DNA from: Dryas octopetala
Taxonomy: Eukaryota; Streptophyta; Magnoliopsida; Rosales; Rosaceae
Direction: 5' to 3'
DNA: 64,000 bases
NCBI GenBank assembly: GCA_963921425.1
Contig: OY992837.1
Location: forward strand, 9,769,896-9,833,895
Shown here: positions 1-9,179 of the stretch, one piece after another
Numbering within the stretch: the stretch's first letter is position 1
How the letters are laid out: every line of letters begins with the position of its first letter
Notes under the pieces: model-generated
What the model was told of the DNA's origin: nothing
What the model saw: only the letters and a program-made list of their open reading frames with translations
The model's database searches: none
Translations under genes and position numbers: made by a program

Positions 1-469
1 AAAATAAATATAAAAACTTTGAAAAAAAGAATACTAAAAGACCAGGAAAAATTGTTTTCTTGAGAGGCTTTGAGAAATCTTGATTGCAAGAGTTGTCTGA
101 TTTGTTTGATTGTTGGAGAGAGAATGCCTGTGAATTTCTATTTATAGTGGACTATTTAAATATTAGACCTTAAGATTTCCGAGGCATACTAGGATTTGGC
201 CACATGTATGGCTGAAATTACTCATTCGTAAATGAATAATTGCCAATGAGCTGAATTATATAACATATATGTCTTTGCTGAACAAATATCCAAACCTTGC
301 TGAGTTGAAAATGATTTTGGGCCAAAGCCTTTCTCGCTCACTTGGCCAAAAAGTCTCAACATATCTTGGATTCTTTCCAAATTTCTTTCAATTCCCGCAA
401 GAGCTACGAATTGAAATTCTCAATCAACGACTTGAGATGCCCTAAATAATGACTTGAGAAACTCTAGAG

Positions 470-1166
470 TAGGGGTGGGCGCGGTGCGGTTCGGTCCTTT
501 TCTCCCCCGGAACCGAGCGCCGCGCCGAACATTCATACGCGGTGCAGTTCGGTGTTTAAAACCGGGAAAGGAGTAAAAAAACCAAACCAAACCAAACCAT
601 TCAAGGTGCGGTACGGTGCGGTTCTCCACTGCGGTTTTGTAACATTTACATATGTTTTAAATTTTTTTAATGTTTTATAATTTATATAAAACATATGTTT
701 TGGGGTTTGAGCAATTAGGTTTGGTTGAGCAAACTAGTTTATGTAACTAGACTATATAGAGTATATAGAATATATAAAATTTTAAAGCTTAGGGTTTATG
801 GTTTAGAGAATGAGAGATGAGTTGCAACCAAACCCCAAGACAATACTTTTACTTCTACAACCACCTTTACTTTCGTCACCGTCCACCTCCATTTCCACCA
901 CCAACCACCTTCATTTCCGTCACCGTCCACCATTGCAACACAAGAACCACCTCCGCCATCTTCTCAGGCAAGCCACCTTTTCCTTCTCGGCATCTTCTCT
1001 CCTCTCTCTCCATGGCATCTTCTCGCTTTAATCTCCTCATTCTTCACCTTCTTCTTCTCCTTCTCGGCCAACCCGTATTCCGACTGTCTCCGACTAAGAC
1101 CCGAGCCGTTTAGTCGGAGATGGTTTGGACTCCCACTCGACCCACCCCGCCCGACGCCCACTCCTA
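470..1166. mobile_element. Possible non-autonomous hAT-like element
   Basis: The left end reads TAGGGGTGGGCGCGGTGCGG and the right end, read on the minus strand, starts TAGGAGTGGGCGTCGGGCGG. The TAGGGNTGGGC opening is typical of hAT-type ends. The left subterminal part (about 475-640) repeats GCGGTGCGGTTCGGT-like motifs on both strands. The interior (about 810-1100) is C-rich and gives short open frames with no recognisable domain. No 8-bp target duplication matches at these borders, so the limits are uncertain and this could be two overlapping fragments. Bases 1-469 show nothing that I can identify. Confidence 0.3.
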
Positions 1167-1585
1167 ATAAAAACCACATAAACAAAGTAAATAAATGAAT
1201 TCATGCAAGAGTTTTCAACCTCTTGTGTAAAAAATGCAACGATAGTGCTGCTTTATATGTTCGGGGAGAACAACGAACTACCTTGGATATTCAACCCCCA
1301 AAATCACTTCCTTATCACGGGAGAGCTACTACCTTGGATATAACCATGAAAGATCCCAAGCAATCTTTAAATTCAATTGAAAGAGTTGGATAATAGTTTA
1401 AGGGGCCGGGTGGGAAGAGTGTTTATTAAGTGGGTGTTTGAGTTGGTATATCAAGGGGTATTATAGGAATAATGAGGGGTGTGAAGAGTGTTTTTATATA
1501 TTTTTTTTCAAATTTAAAAAGGTGTAAAAATAAAGTGGGTGAGAAAATAAGAGAAGGGGGTGGGAATATAAGCACTCTATATGTA

Positions 1586-2124
1586 AATTAACAACTCCTA
1601 TTGACTAAGAACAAGTCATTATAGGAAAACAATTACGTGGTTAATTTATTACGAGAAGCTATTTTGTATAACTGATATATTGTCACGTGATATAACCAAT
1701 TCACGTATTAGAATATGTGTAGATGTTATTAATATTATACTTTACAAGACCCCACAAGTATAAACTCATATGCGGCCACTCATATGATAACATGTGGATT
1801 AATAACACCACGTAATTATATATCGGTTATACATAATATTTTTTGTTTATTACTATGCTATACATGACATGAATTTGAGTATGACATTTGAGAATCTGAG
1901 TGAGATAACTAAAATGGTAATAAATCAAAAGGTAATAGCTAGCCCACCTAAATTAACAACTCATATTTGGCTAAGCACATGTCATAATAGGAAAACAACA
2001 ATTAATTAGGTGGTTTATTATCATGCTATACATGGCATGAATATGAGTATGACATTTAATTGGAAATCTGGGTGCGATAATTAAAATGGTAATAAATCAA
2101 AAGGTAAATAACTAGTCCACCTAA
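1586..2124. repeat. Tandem duplication of about 170 bp, left copy interrupted by a MITE
   Basis: The segment starting AATTAACAACTC at about 1586 and running to 1950 is repeated from 1951 to 2124. Shared landmarks in order are AATTAACAACTC, CATTATAGGAAAACAA (CATAATAGGAAAACAA in the right copy), ATGCTATACATG, GAGTATGACATTT and AATGGTAATAAATCAAAAGG. The left copy is longer only because a 193-bp transposon plus its target duplication sits in it; without that it is about 164 bp against 174 bp. Confidence 0.75.
1653..1845. mobile_element. MITE (family B, 8-bp TSD), complete copy
   Basis: A 193-bp element is flanked on both sides by TTTATTAC (1645-1652 and 1846-1853). Its ends form imperfect inverted repeats: the left has TTGTATAACTGATATATTG and the right, on the minus strand, has TATGTATAACCGATATATAA. 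The neighbouring tandem copy (1951-2124) shows the same site without the insert (TTTATTAT then CATGCTATA), which fixes the borders. An 8-bp target duplication fits hAT-type insertion, although the extreme ends do not look like classic hAT termini. Related copies lie at 12525-12655, 32330-32415 and 38493-38674. Confidence 0.7.
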
Positions 2125-2601
2125 GAGGATTTGGAAAATTTAAAATATCTTAATCAGTTTCTATCTATAGTTATATGTTTTTTTTTTTTTTTTTGTGAGA
2201 CTACATTTTTTCTTTTTGTGGCTAATTAATATTTTCTACAGTTTCACTTAATCCAAGTATATGGCCATCTATAGTATGCCTTATTGCCATGTTAAAAGTA
2301 TTATATTCATTATTCGATAGTGTAAGTTCTGACCGTCGTCGTACTTATTCTATTTGACAAGATAAAAAATAGACATTTAGCGCGATCGACTTGTACGTAC
2401 TACTTATGCTGATGTTAATTTCTATAAAAATTCATTTTTGTTACTAAACACCACAACCTTAAAATCTTTAAAGAAAATAGAATTTTTAACTTCAATTTTA
2501 ATGACCAAATTGGCAGTGCACTGTGCACCTTTGATTTATGTGTTTTTCCAAATCTGCCTTTAAAACAAGATTGTTGGAGTCTCATCTATCATCCTTTACA
2601 A

Positions 2602-2610
2602 GTATATATA
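2602..2610 (+). promoter_or_regulatory. Possible TATA box of the MADS-box gene
   Basis: GTATATATA lies about 105 bp upstream of the MADS-box ATG, in front of a non-coding stretch rich in GAGAGA that would form the 5' leader. It is assigned by position and base composition only. Confidence 0.35.
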
Positions 2611-2714
2611 CCTTGGCCGGGTTGGGGTGTACGTAGAGCAACATTAGAGTTCTAAGTGTAGAGAAGTAGTGAATATATAGAGAGAGCTATAGCACCTAGA
2701 GAATAGCATCAACC

Positions 2715-3866
2715 ATGGCTAGGAGAAAGGTCAAACTTGCATGGGTAGAGAATAATAAAGCTAGGAAAAGTACCTTCAAAAAGAGGAGGGAAAGCTTGTT
2801 GAAACTAATGTCAGAATTCACCATTTTATGTAATGTGAATGGTTTTGTTATTGTGTATGCGCCAAATAACAACGAGCCAGCGATGTGGCCAGACCGCCCA
2901 GCAGTGGAAGAAATTCTCAGGAGGTTCCAAGACATACCGGAAGCTGGTCGGCAGAAGAAAATGATGAACCAAGAGATTTACCTGAAGGAGAGGACAGCTA
3001 AATTGAAAGAGAAAATCTGGAAGCACCAGAAAAAGAACCATGAAATGGAGATGAGAGAAAAGATGCACCAAATTGAAAAAGGTAAACCGTTTTTTGCCTT
3101 TGAAACTAGTGAACTAACTAGTTTGGTTTTCTTTTTGAAAGAAAGGATGAGCGAGACCAAGAGAAAGATAGAATATTTTGAGGATGGTGCTTTGCCTCCT
3201 CCTCATGAGGGTGGAGATGCAGATCAAAATATGAACCAAATAGGAGGAAACACACTTTCAGATGGTTGGAATAACCCTGTACAAATGGATTATTTGTACA
3301 TGAAAAATGGGAACACTGTTGGTGGTACCAACAATAATGATAGGAGTGATATGGGGGAGCTGCCATCATATACCTATTTTGGAAGTTCTTTTGGTGTCAA
3401 TGAGATGGAGCTGCCTGGTGGGAACCCCTATGGTGGAAGTCATGATTTGGGGTTTCACAATCCAATTGTTCAAAACAACAATATTGGTCCTAGCAGTAGT
3501 GTTAGGACTGATATGGAGAAACAACCTCCACATACATATTTTGGCAGTACTTTTAATGCTGCCAATTACATGAGAATGCCAATTGAGAACTTTGCTGGAA
3601 GTTGTTTTGGGCTGCCCTATGGGCATGGCAGCCAATATGAAAATGGTATGGAGTGGCCATATAGAAATTTGGGAGTAAGGGGTGACGAAAATAATATAGG
3701 GCTGCCTCTAAATTATGGAGGCATTACTACTGGAACTATGATGGGGCAGCATGGATGCATTCCTGGTGGCAATACTGGATGGAATGTTGGAGGCAATAGC
3801 GTTGGTCCTGTTAGATATAATGATGGAATGGGGCATCTGCCACATCAGAGGCCATCCAGGAAGTGA
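2715..3866 (+). CDS. Type I (M-gamma, AGL80-like) MADS-box transcription factor, 3' end probably frameshifted
   Basis: This is a single-exon gene of 383 codons. Residues 1-60 form a MADS domain (MARRKVKLAW, then KARKSTFKKRRESLLK and ELxxLC-like EFTILCNV). They are followed by the M-gamma signature: YAPNNNEPAMWP (about 49-59), a QKKMMNQE block near 80-87 and a charged coiled coil to about 150. Family members such as Arabidopsis AGL80 act in the female gametophyte and endosperm as heterodimers with M-alpha proteins; that role is inferred here. The tail is Gly/Asn-rich and carries two related units (about 211-247 and 265-303), both with a TYFGSxF core. The ATG has a good context (AACCATGGC). The present stop at 3864-3866 appears to result from a frameshift, because a matching tail continues in the +1 frame to 3969. 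Confidence 0.88.
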   Translation: MARRKVKLAWVENNKARKSTFKKRRESLLKLMSEFTILCNVNGFVIVYAPNNNEPAMWPDRPAVEEILRRFQDIPEAGRQKKMMNQEIYLKERTAKLKEKIWKHQKKNHEMEMREKMHQIEKGKPFFAFETSELTSLVFFLKERMSETKRKIEYFEDGALPPPHEGGDADQNMNQIGGNTLSDGWNNPVQMDYLYMKNGNTVGGTNNNDRSDMGELPSYTYFGSSFGVNEMELPGGNPYGGSHDLGFHNPIVQNNNIGPSSSVRTDMEKQPPHTYFGSTFNAANYMRMPIENFAGSCFGLPYGHGSQYENGMEWPYRNLGVRGDENNIGLPLNYGGITTGTMMGQHGCIPGGNTGWNVGGNSVGPVRYNDGMGHLPHQRPSRK

Positions 3867-3969
3867 TTTGCAGCTACCTCTTGGATTGTTTGGAGGCAAC
3901 AATGGTGGAAGTGATGTCGGGCTTCCCTATGATGTTAGCAAAACTTTCCAAAGCTCCTTCTCTCCTTGA
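3867..3969 (+). other. Out-of-frame continuation of the MADS protein tail
   Basis: In the +1 frame relative to the MADS gene, codons from about 3843 to the stop at 3967-3969 encode a Gly/Leu/Pro-rich tail. It contains GLFGGNNGGSDVGLPYD and ends in KTFQSSFSP. This resembles the repeat units inside the gene (for example SCFGLPYG and NNIGLPLNYGG), so it looks like the original C-terminus stranded by a one-base change. The remaining spacer to 5206 is AT-rich and non-coding apart from a possible SINE near 4556. Confidence 0.55.
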
Positions 3970-4555
3970 ATTTTCATGTACTTCTATCGTGTTTGATTTG
4001 GTTTTCTTTTAGTTATTTGACTTTCAATCCCTTTGCCTGATCTTGTTTGATTTATGTTTCAATTAATTTCTCTCTATAATGAATTATTGTTATCTTTTCT
4101 TATACTTTTATGCAATTTTATAGTTTATTTTGATTGTGTAAGCTTACATACTTTTATACATATGCTACTTTTATAGGAAGACATTGTTGAGAATTTAATT
4201 TATGCAATCAACTGGAAGTTTTGAAAAGTCTCAAATGGTTCTTCAATTAAACAAGACAACGATTATGATAATAATAATAAATAATAATACTTTATTACAT
4301 ATATGTTCTTACTCACTTATGTGTAGTCAGTTTGATATAATATTAATTCATGCAAACATATAATGACAAAGAAGAGAGGGAAGCAAAATGAATATCTAGT
4401 ACTTTGATTTGTACTACTTCAATTTGGAGAGGCCCAATTGACTACACTCTGATCTAAGATGGCATTTCTGTGGTGGTGTAAAGTTGATATTTCCCTTGAA
4501 ATAAACATTTTATTAGAATTTGATTCTAGCCGTCACATTAAAGATTCTTATAAGC

Positions 4556-4700
4556 CCTTAAGTTTAGTTCAAGTGGTAAGTGGTGAAGTGTGACTGTGGA
4601 AAAATGAATTAGGACTAAGACTGGTTTCGATCCTTTCTAATGTCCTAAGAAAATTGACATTTCATATGTAAAATGTGGGATTTTTATATATTGTATTTTT
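4556..4700 (+). repeat. Possible tRNA-derived SINE fragment
   Basis: The stretch has an A-box-like TAGTTCAAGTGGTAAG (about 4565) and, some 65 bases on, a B-box-like GGTTTCGATCC (about 4623), the spacing and order expected for a pol III promoter of tRNA origin. No tRNA cloverleaf is intact and no clear target duplication is seen. Confidence 0.35.
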
Positions 4701-5206
4701 GTTGGAAATTTAAGTTGTGGGAAGGGAAGTTTCCATACTGCATGAGAGGTGAGATAACCATGGCAATTGTGATTCTCACCAATTTTGTCAAACCAACCAA
4801 ACTATCACAAATTCTGGAGAATTAACAATTCTTACTAAAATTTCTGCAGAACCAACACTCATAATTACTGCAACTCTGAACAATGAACACTCGGCATTTG
4901 AATTGTTTAAGGTACCAAGGATTTCTCAAAATCCCTTCAACTCCTAAATAATAAGTAAAAATCAATGCAAACTATGCAATGCAGAAATAGAGTCTGAATC
5001 AACCAACTACTAATTTGAGTGTCACAAACAAAATTAGAACACAAATCTGATGAAATTGATATCTCTTTCCTATAATCACAATATGATCCTCAAAGGTGAT
5101 TAATTTACAACAATATGTGCAGGAAACACACAAACAAATAGATTATGAAACCTAGTGCCTAGTGGGTAGTGAGAAAATTACAAGATTCTGGCAGAAACAG
5201 TGTACA

Positions 5207-6548
5207 TTAGAAAATATTGTTAAACTGACTAGTGAGAGAGTCCTTCAAATTTGAATAGAGACCATAGAGTGAGTACTGACCAAGGTTGGCCACCTCATAC
5301 CATGAGTTGAGCACTGAAAGGTGTTTGTCTGTGCCAGAAAATGCCAATTGGATCCCAAGGCTGCAATCCACAGAGCCTCCATGGTTTTTGCAGCTGCTGG
5401 TCTTGATTGCACAGTCCTGACTTTTGAGGCAAACAAAGTTGGAGTTCCCTGAACACTTGGAGCACCCATCCCTTTTCCAATACAGGTTTTGCAGCCTGCC
5501 CTTGTTGAACTCAAGCACCTGCATAAACAAAATTCCAAGGAATTTTTTTTTATTTTTTTTTTCACCAAACCAAGAACCACAATGAGAGGAAAAAAATACC
5601 AATTGCAATGAATTTACTTACCAGGGTAAAGCTAGTGACAGTATAGGAACTATTCCCAACAAAAGCAGGAATGGACCTTGCAGCATATTTACGCCCAGCA
5701 AATGCAACCATATACCCATAAGAATCCTGGTAATGCAACACCAAAATAACCGAATTTCCAATAATTGTTCACACCTTATCGGAAAATTTCGAAAACTGCC
5801 CTTTTTTTATTTCTATTAAAGACATTTAGCCACTTTTTAAAAATTTTAGAAAATAACTCTCGAGTTGTACTCGAGCTCCCATCATTAGTGTAGTGCTCGA
5901 GCACTACTCGACAAGCATCAAACACTTATCGATGAGGCTTCGAACACAACTTGAGGGCCCCGAGCACTACTGAAGGGGCCCGAGCACAACTCGAGGCCCC
6001 GTTCACTACTCGAGGCCCCGAGCACTACTGACTACTCCAGGGATATATTTGTCTAAAATTCTAGAAAAATGGCTAAATGTCTATAAAGGACTCAAATTTT
6101 AGCTAGTTTTTCATATTTCGCTACTCAATCCCATAGTTTCTGTTGGGGTTAGAATGCTTAATAATCAATAAAAACCCATAAAAGAAACCCTAATTTGAAA
6201 ATAACAATTGAAAACGAAAGAGGAACGAACCGGTTTAAAGGAGGAGTTGACGGAGAGGAGAGAGATCTCGTCGACCTTGGGCCGGAAAACGGCGATCTGG
6301 GATTGGAGGGTGGAGAGAGAGAGTCTGCTATCGCACGGCGACAACTGCGCGGTGGCGTTTGCTTTGTTTGGAAGGAAGGTTTCGTTTGACGCGAAGGCGA
6401 TTCCCAAGGTGAACCCGTCCCACCTCTGCACCGTCGTGTCCGCGCACGGCGAGTACACGCGGTTGTTGTCGCCGCCTTCGATTAACGACACCGTCATCAT
6501 CGTCGTTATCGTGAGGAAGGTCGTCGTCCATGTGCCGAAGACCGCCAT
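5207..6548 (-). CDS. Secreted 'Expp1'-like plant protein of unknown function
   Basis: Three exons on the minus strand: 6548-6231, 5726-5622 and 5518-5207. All introns are GT-AG and both junctions are phase 0. The product is 244 residues. It starts MAVFGTWTTTFLTITTMM, a hydrophobic N-terminus that looks like a signal peptide, then VYSPCADTTVQRWDGFTLGI. Exon 2 encodes DSYGYMVAFAGRKYAARS. Exon 3 is Cys-rich (KDGCSKCSGNSNFVCL, CAIKTSSCKNHGGSVDC) and ends QYSLYGLYSNLKDSLTSQFN. I recall this as the plant family annotated 'Expp1 protein' (Arabidopsis At3g44150-like), whose biochemical role is not known to me. The name is from memory. Met at 6548 is preferred over the in-frame Met at 6749 because the hydrophobic leader follows it directly. 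Intron 1 holds an inverted-repeat insertion. Confidence 0.82.
5776..6123. repeat. Inverted-repeat insertion with a CTCGAG-rich core, inside an intron
   Basis: Intron 1 of the Expp1-like gene contains two opposed arms. The left arm (about 5810-5855) includes AAGACATTTAGCCACTTTTT, and the right arm (about 6044-6095), on the minus strand, reads TAGACATTTAGCCATTTTTC. Between them (5848-6030) lies a GC-richer core with several CTCGAG or near-CTCGAG words and repeats of GGCCCCGAGCACTACT. It looks like a small non-autonomous transposon with a minisatellite-like core. The exact ends and target duplication were not resolved. Confidence 0.5.
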
Positions 6549-7435
6549 GGTTGGAGTTTGGAAAGACAGAGAAGATGACTTGGTTGTTAAGCTTGGAAGG
6601 ACGCGGAGTTGGAGGTGTGATCTGGTGCTACGCACGGAGATGAAATTCAGCGTGATCGAACGTTGACTTGGTGCGATGATCGTGGATCTGGGAATTTGGA
6701 GGGAAGGAAATTGGGCCAGCAACGTAAAAGAAAGTTTACTACGGCCCAAAAGGCCTTAAACATCATTACTTTTCCAATTAATAAAAGAAGATTAAGGATA
6801 AAGGATTACATGGTAAGTTTCCATTGGACAAGGGCAATTGTATTTACATTCAAATTTTCAAATTTTAATACGTTTTTGCTTTTCTATTACTAAAGTATAA
6901 TTTCTCACTGTTAAATATATTTGAATGTTACACGTTTATTTTACAAAATGAACAATTTAATTAGTCTAAACAAACCAATTCAATCTACTTTAATCGATTT
7001 GATGATTTTAGTGAATTACTAAATAACTAACTTCAAAAATTAACATGTTTGTATTGATTAACAGGTTTTTCCAATATATATAATCCCTTCTTTAGTTAAC
7101 TGCAAGTACTGGCGTTCAATACGTAATGCAATTTTGTACTGACGTTCACTACGTAATGCAATTTTTAAGTATTTACACTTATGGTTAACCGCATTAAAAA
7201 ATTATATGTATGCATGCATTTATTATATAAATTAACAAATGAATCCATTGGAGTTAATTACAACACTCAATATCAAAGGAAGAAATTTCTTGTAACAAGG
7301 ATAGTTATGTGGGATCACCAATGTGAGAGGACTAGAGGTGGGAGGGTCTCACATCGCAATTTTCCAACCCTTTATTCTCTCATGTTAGTGATGACACCTC
7401 ATTGTTCTTATTGTAGGGAAGTTCTCCAAAATTAA
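6549..7435. other. Intergenic spacer, no gene seen
   Basis: This spacer lies upstream of the Expp1-like gene and should hold its promoter and 5' leader (6549-6800). The remainder is AT-rich with only short, domain-free open frames. A small direct repeat (TACGTAATGCAATTTT) occurs near 7120 and 7150. Confidence 0.5.
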
Positions 7436-7864
7436 GGATACTACTTGGGTCACCCCTTGGGGGTACCCCAAGGTCACCCCTCCCCCCTAAAATAATAATT
7501 TCGGTAATGCCGGCCCATGATCGAAACCGTTCACTTTTTAAATCACCTATTATAGATCATCTCTGCAAAAAATCAACTTAATCGAAAATCGTTTGATTAT
7601 ATAACTGTTGTTGATTAAATAGAAAAAATCAACGGTTTGATCAAAAAATCACTCTTTAATTGAAAACTATCAATTTTTTCTACTTAATTGATAATAGTTA
7701 TTTAACCAAACGATTTCCGATTGATTTGATTTTTTGCAGAGATGATCTATAATAAGTAATCTAAAAAGTGAACGGTTCTGATCATGCGCCGACATTACCC
7801 AAATTGTTATTTTGGGAGAAGGGATGACTTTGGGGTACCCCCGAGGGGTGACCCAAATATTTTC
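7436..7864. mobile_element. Mutator-like foldback MITE
   Basis: A 429-bp element is almost entirely two inverted arms of about 150-200 bp. The outer left arm has TTGGGTCACCCCTTGGGGGT and the right arm, on the minus strand, TTGGGTCACCCCTCGGGGGT. Farther in, both arms share GTTCACTTTTTA and ATAGATCATCTCTGCAAAAA. Direct repeats CCAAAATTAA flank it (7426-7435 and 7865-7874), consistent with the 9-10-bp duplications made by Mutator-type transposases. It carries no coding capacity. Confidence 0.75.
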
Positions 7865-7874
7865 CCAAAATTAA

Positions 7875-8663
7875 ATATTGAATCTCTCCCTTCTCTTTTT
7901 ACCTTCTATGTATTAAAAAAGAAAAAAAAAACAGTTGCATCCATTGACAAAGGACCAACCACATGACCCCAAATATTGTTTTGAATAAGGCTCTTACCAA
8001 TCAACATGTGCTAACTTCCAATTCATTCTCTTGGCAGGGATAGAACAAGAGCTATAGCTGTATCAATATTCTGTGGGCACATAATATTAGCTTACCTCAT
8101 TCTTTTTATAAAATAGCAGTAAACACCAACTAACCTTGCAAAATGCATGGAACGTGTGTTGCACGCCCAGAGAGGAGAAATTATCAAATATATACAGATA
8201 GATATGGAGAATTGGTTGTGAGTTGATAGAGAGATAATTATATAACAATACAGAGATGCAAAAAAAGCAAGACGTTACTCATAAAAGACAAACAATCTAA
8301 ACCCAAAACCAAAAGGATTATCAGCAAACGTTGACCTTAAAAAACTTGCAGAAACAAATGATATCCATAATCTTACGCAAAGAAAAAACCATAATGTACT
8401 CACATGTAATGCCTCCTCCTCATTCACCTCTCTCCCTGTCTCTTTACTCAAGTCCAAATGCATCTTCCCTTTAATTAAAACTCCAACTACACCTTCTCTT
8501 TCTCTCACTCCACCTCATGGACTCGTTGACTTCTTAAAACTTGGATTCCCCAAATAACCAATTCTTTTGTCATTGTGCCAATGGCTGACCAAACCAAACC
8601 CAACATCATATGCAGCATCTTCCATCTCAATCCCTCTTGTTTTGGTTGTTATTTCTAAAGGAG
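7875..8663. other. Spacer and promoter region of the ATL gene
   Basis: Non-coding, AT-rich. Bases 8400-8660 immediately upstream of the ATL start are pyrimidine-rich (TCTTTCTCTCAC) and likely contain the leader. An in-frame upstream ATG at 8610 precedes the chosen start. No other feature is recognised. Confidence 0.4.
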
Positions 8664-9179
8664 ATGATGAACAGCACAAGTGACACTAGTGGTTTCCTTG
8701 GCTCCAACAACATTGGTGGCTTTGGTTATGGCATTGGTGTATCAGTTGGAATCCTCCTGCTCATCACAACCATCACCTTGGCTTCCTACTTCTGCACCCG
8801 GACAACCCCATCGCAGCAGCAGCAGCCTTCCCCAGCGCCAAGGAACGCCCTCCGCGAGCAGCCTGACCTGCACAACTTTGTTGTTGACATAGGACTAGAT
8901 GACAAGACCATCAAAAGCTACCCCAAGCTACTCTATTCCGAGGCCAAGCTCCAAAAGACAGACTCCACTGCCTCCTGCTGCTCCATATGTCTAGCGGATT
9001 ACAAGGCCTCCGATATACTCCGGTTACTTCCGGATTGTGCACACCTCTTTCACCTCAAGTGTGTTGATCCATGGCTGAGGCTGCACCCAACTTGTCCCGT
9101 CTGCAGAACATCTCCAATCCCAACGCCTTTGTCGACTCCTCTGGCTGAGGTGGTTCCATTGGCAAGCAGGCGAGACTGA
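8664..9179 (+). CDS. ATL-type RING-H2 E3 ubiquitin ligase
   Basis: This single-exon gene encodes 171 residues from the Met at 8664 (MMNSTSDTSG). An in-frame Met at 8610 would add 18 residues but would place a hydrophobic stretch before the usual short luminal segment, so the later start is preferred. Visible parts are: one transmembrane helix at about 23-43 (IGVSVGILLLITTITLASYF), a Gln/Pro linker, the ATL 'GLD' motif at 77-79 followed by KTIKSYPKLLYSEAK, and a RING-H2 finger with ligands C106, C109, C125, H127, H130, C133, C144 and C147 and the typical Pro-Trp (DPW) after the sixth ligand. ATL proteins are membrane-anchored E3 ligases that pass ubiquitin from E2 enzymes to substrates, often in defence or stress responses. 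The substrate here is unknown. It resembles the ATL67-72 type by length, from memory. Confidence 0.92.
   Translation: MMNSTSDTSGFLGSNNIGGFGYGIGVSVGILLLITTITLASYFCTRTTPSQQQQPSPAPRNALREQPDLHNFVVDIGLDDKTIKSYPKLLYSEAKLQKTDSTASCCSICLADYKASDILRLLPDCAHLFHLKCVDPWLRLHPTCPVCRTSPIPTPLSTPLAEVVPLASRRD

Noticed and set aside
6549-6749. Upstream in-frame Met (6749) for the Expp1-like protein
   Set aside because: The extra 67 residues would bury the hydrophobic leader; the Met at 6548 starts directly at it.
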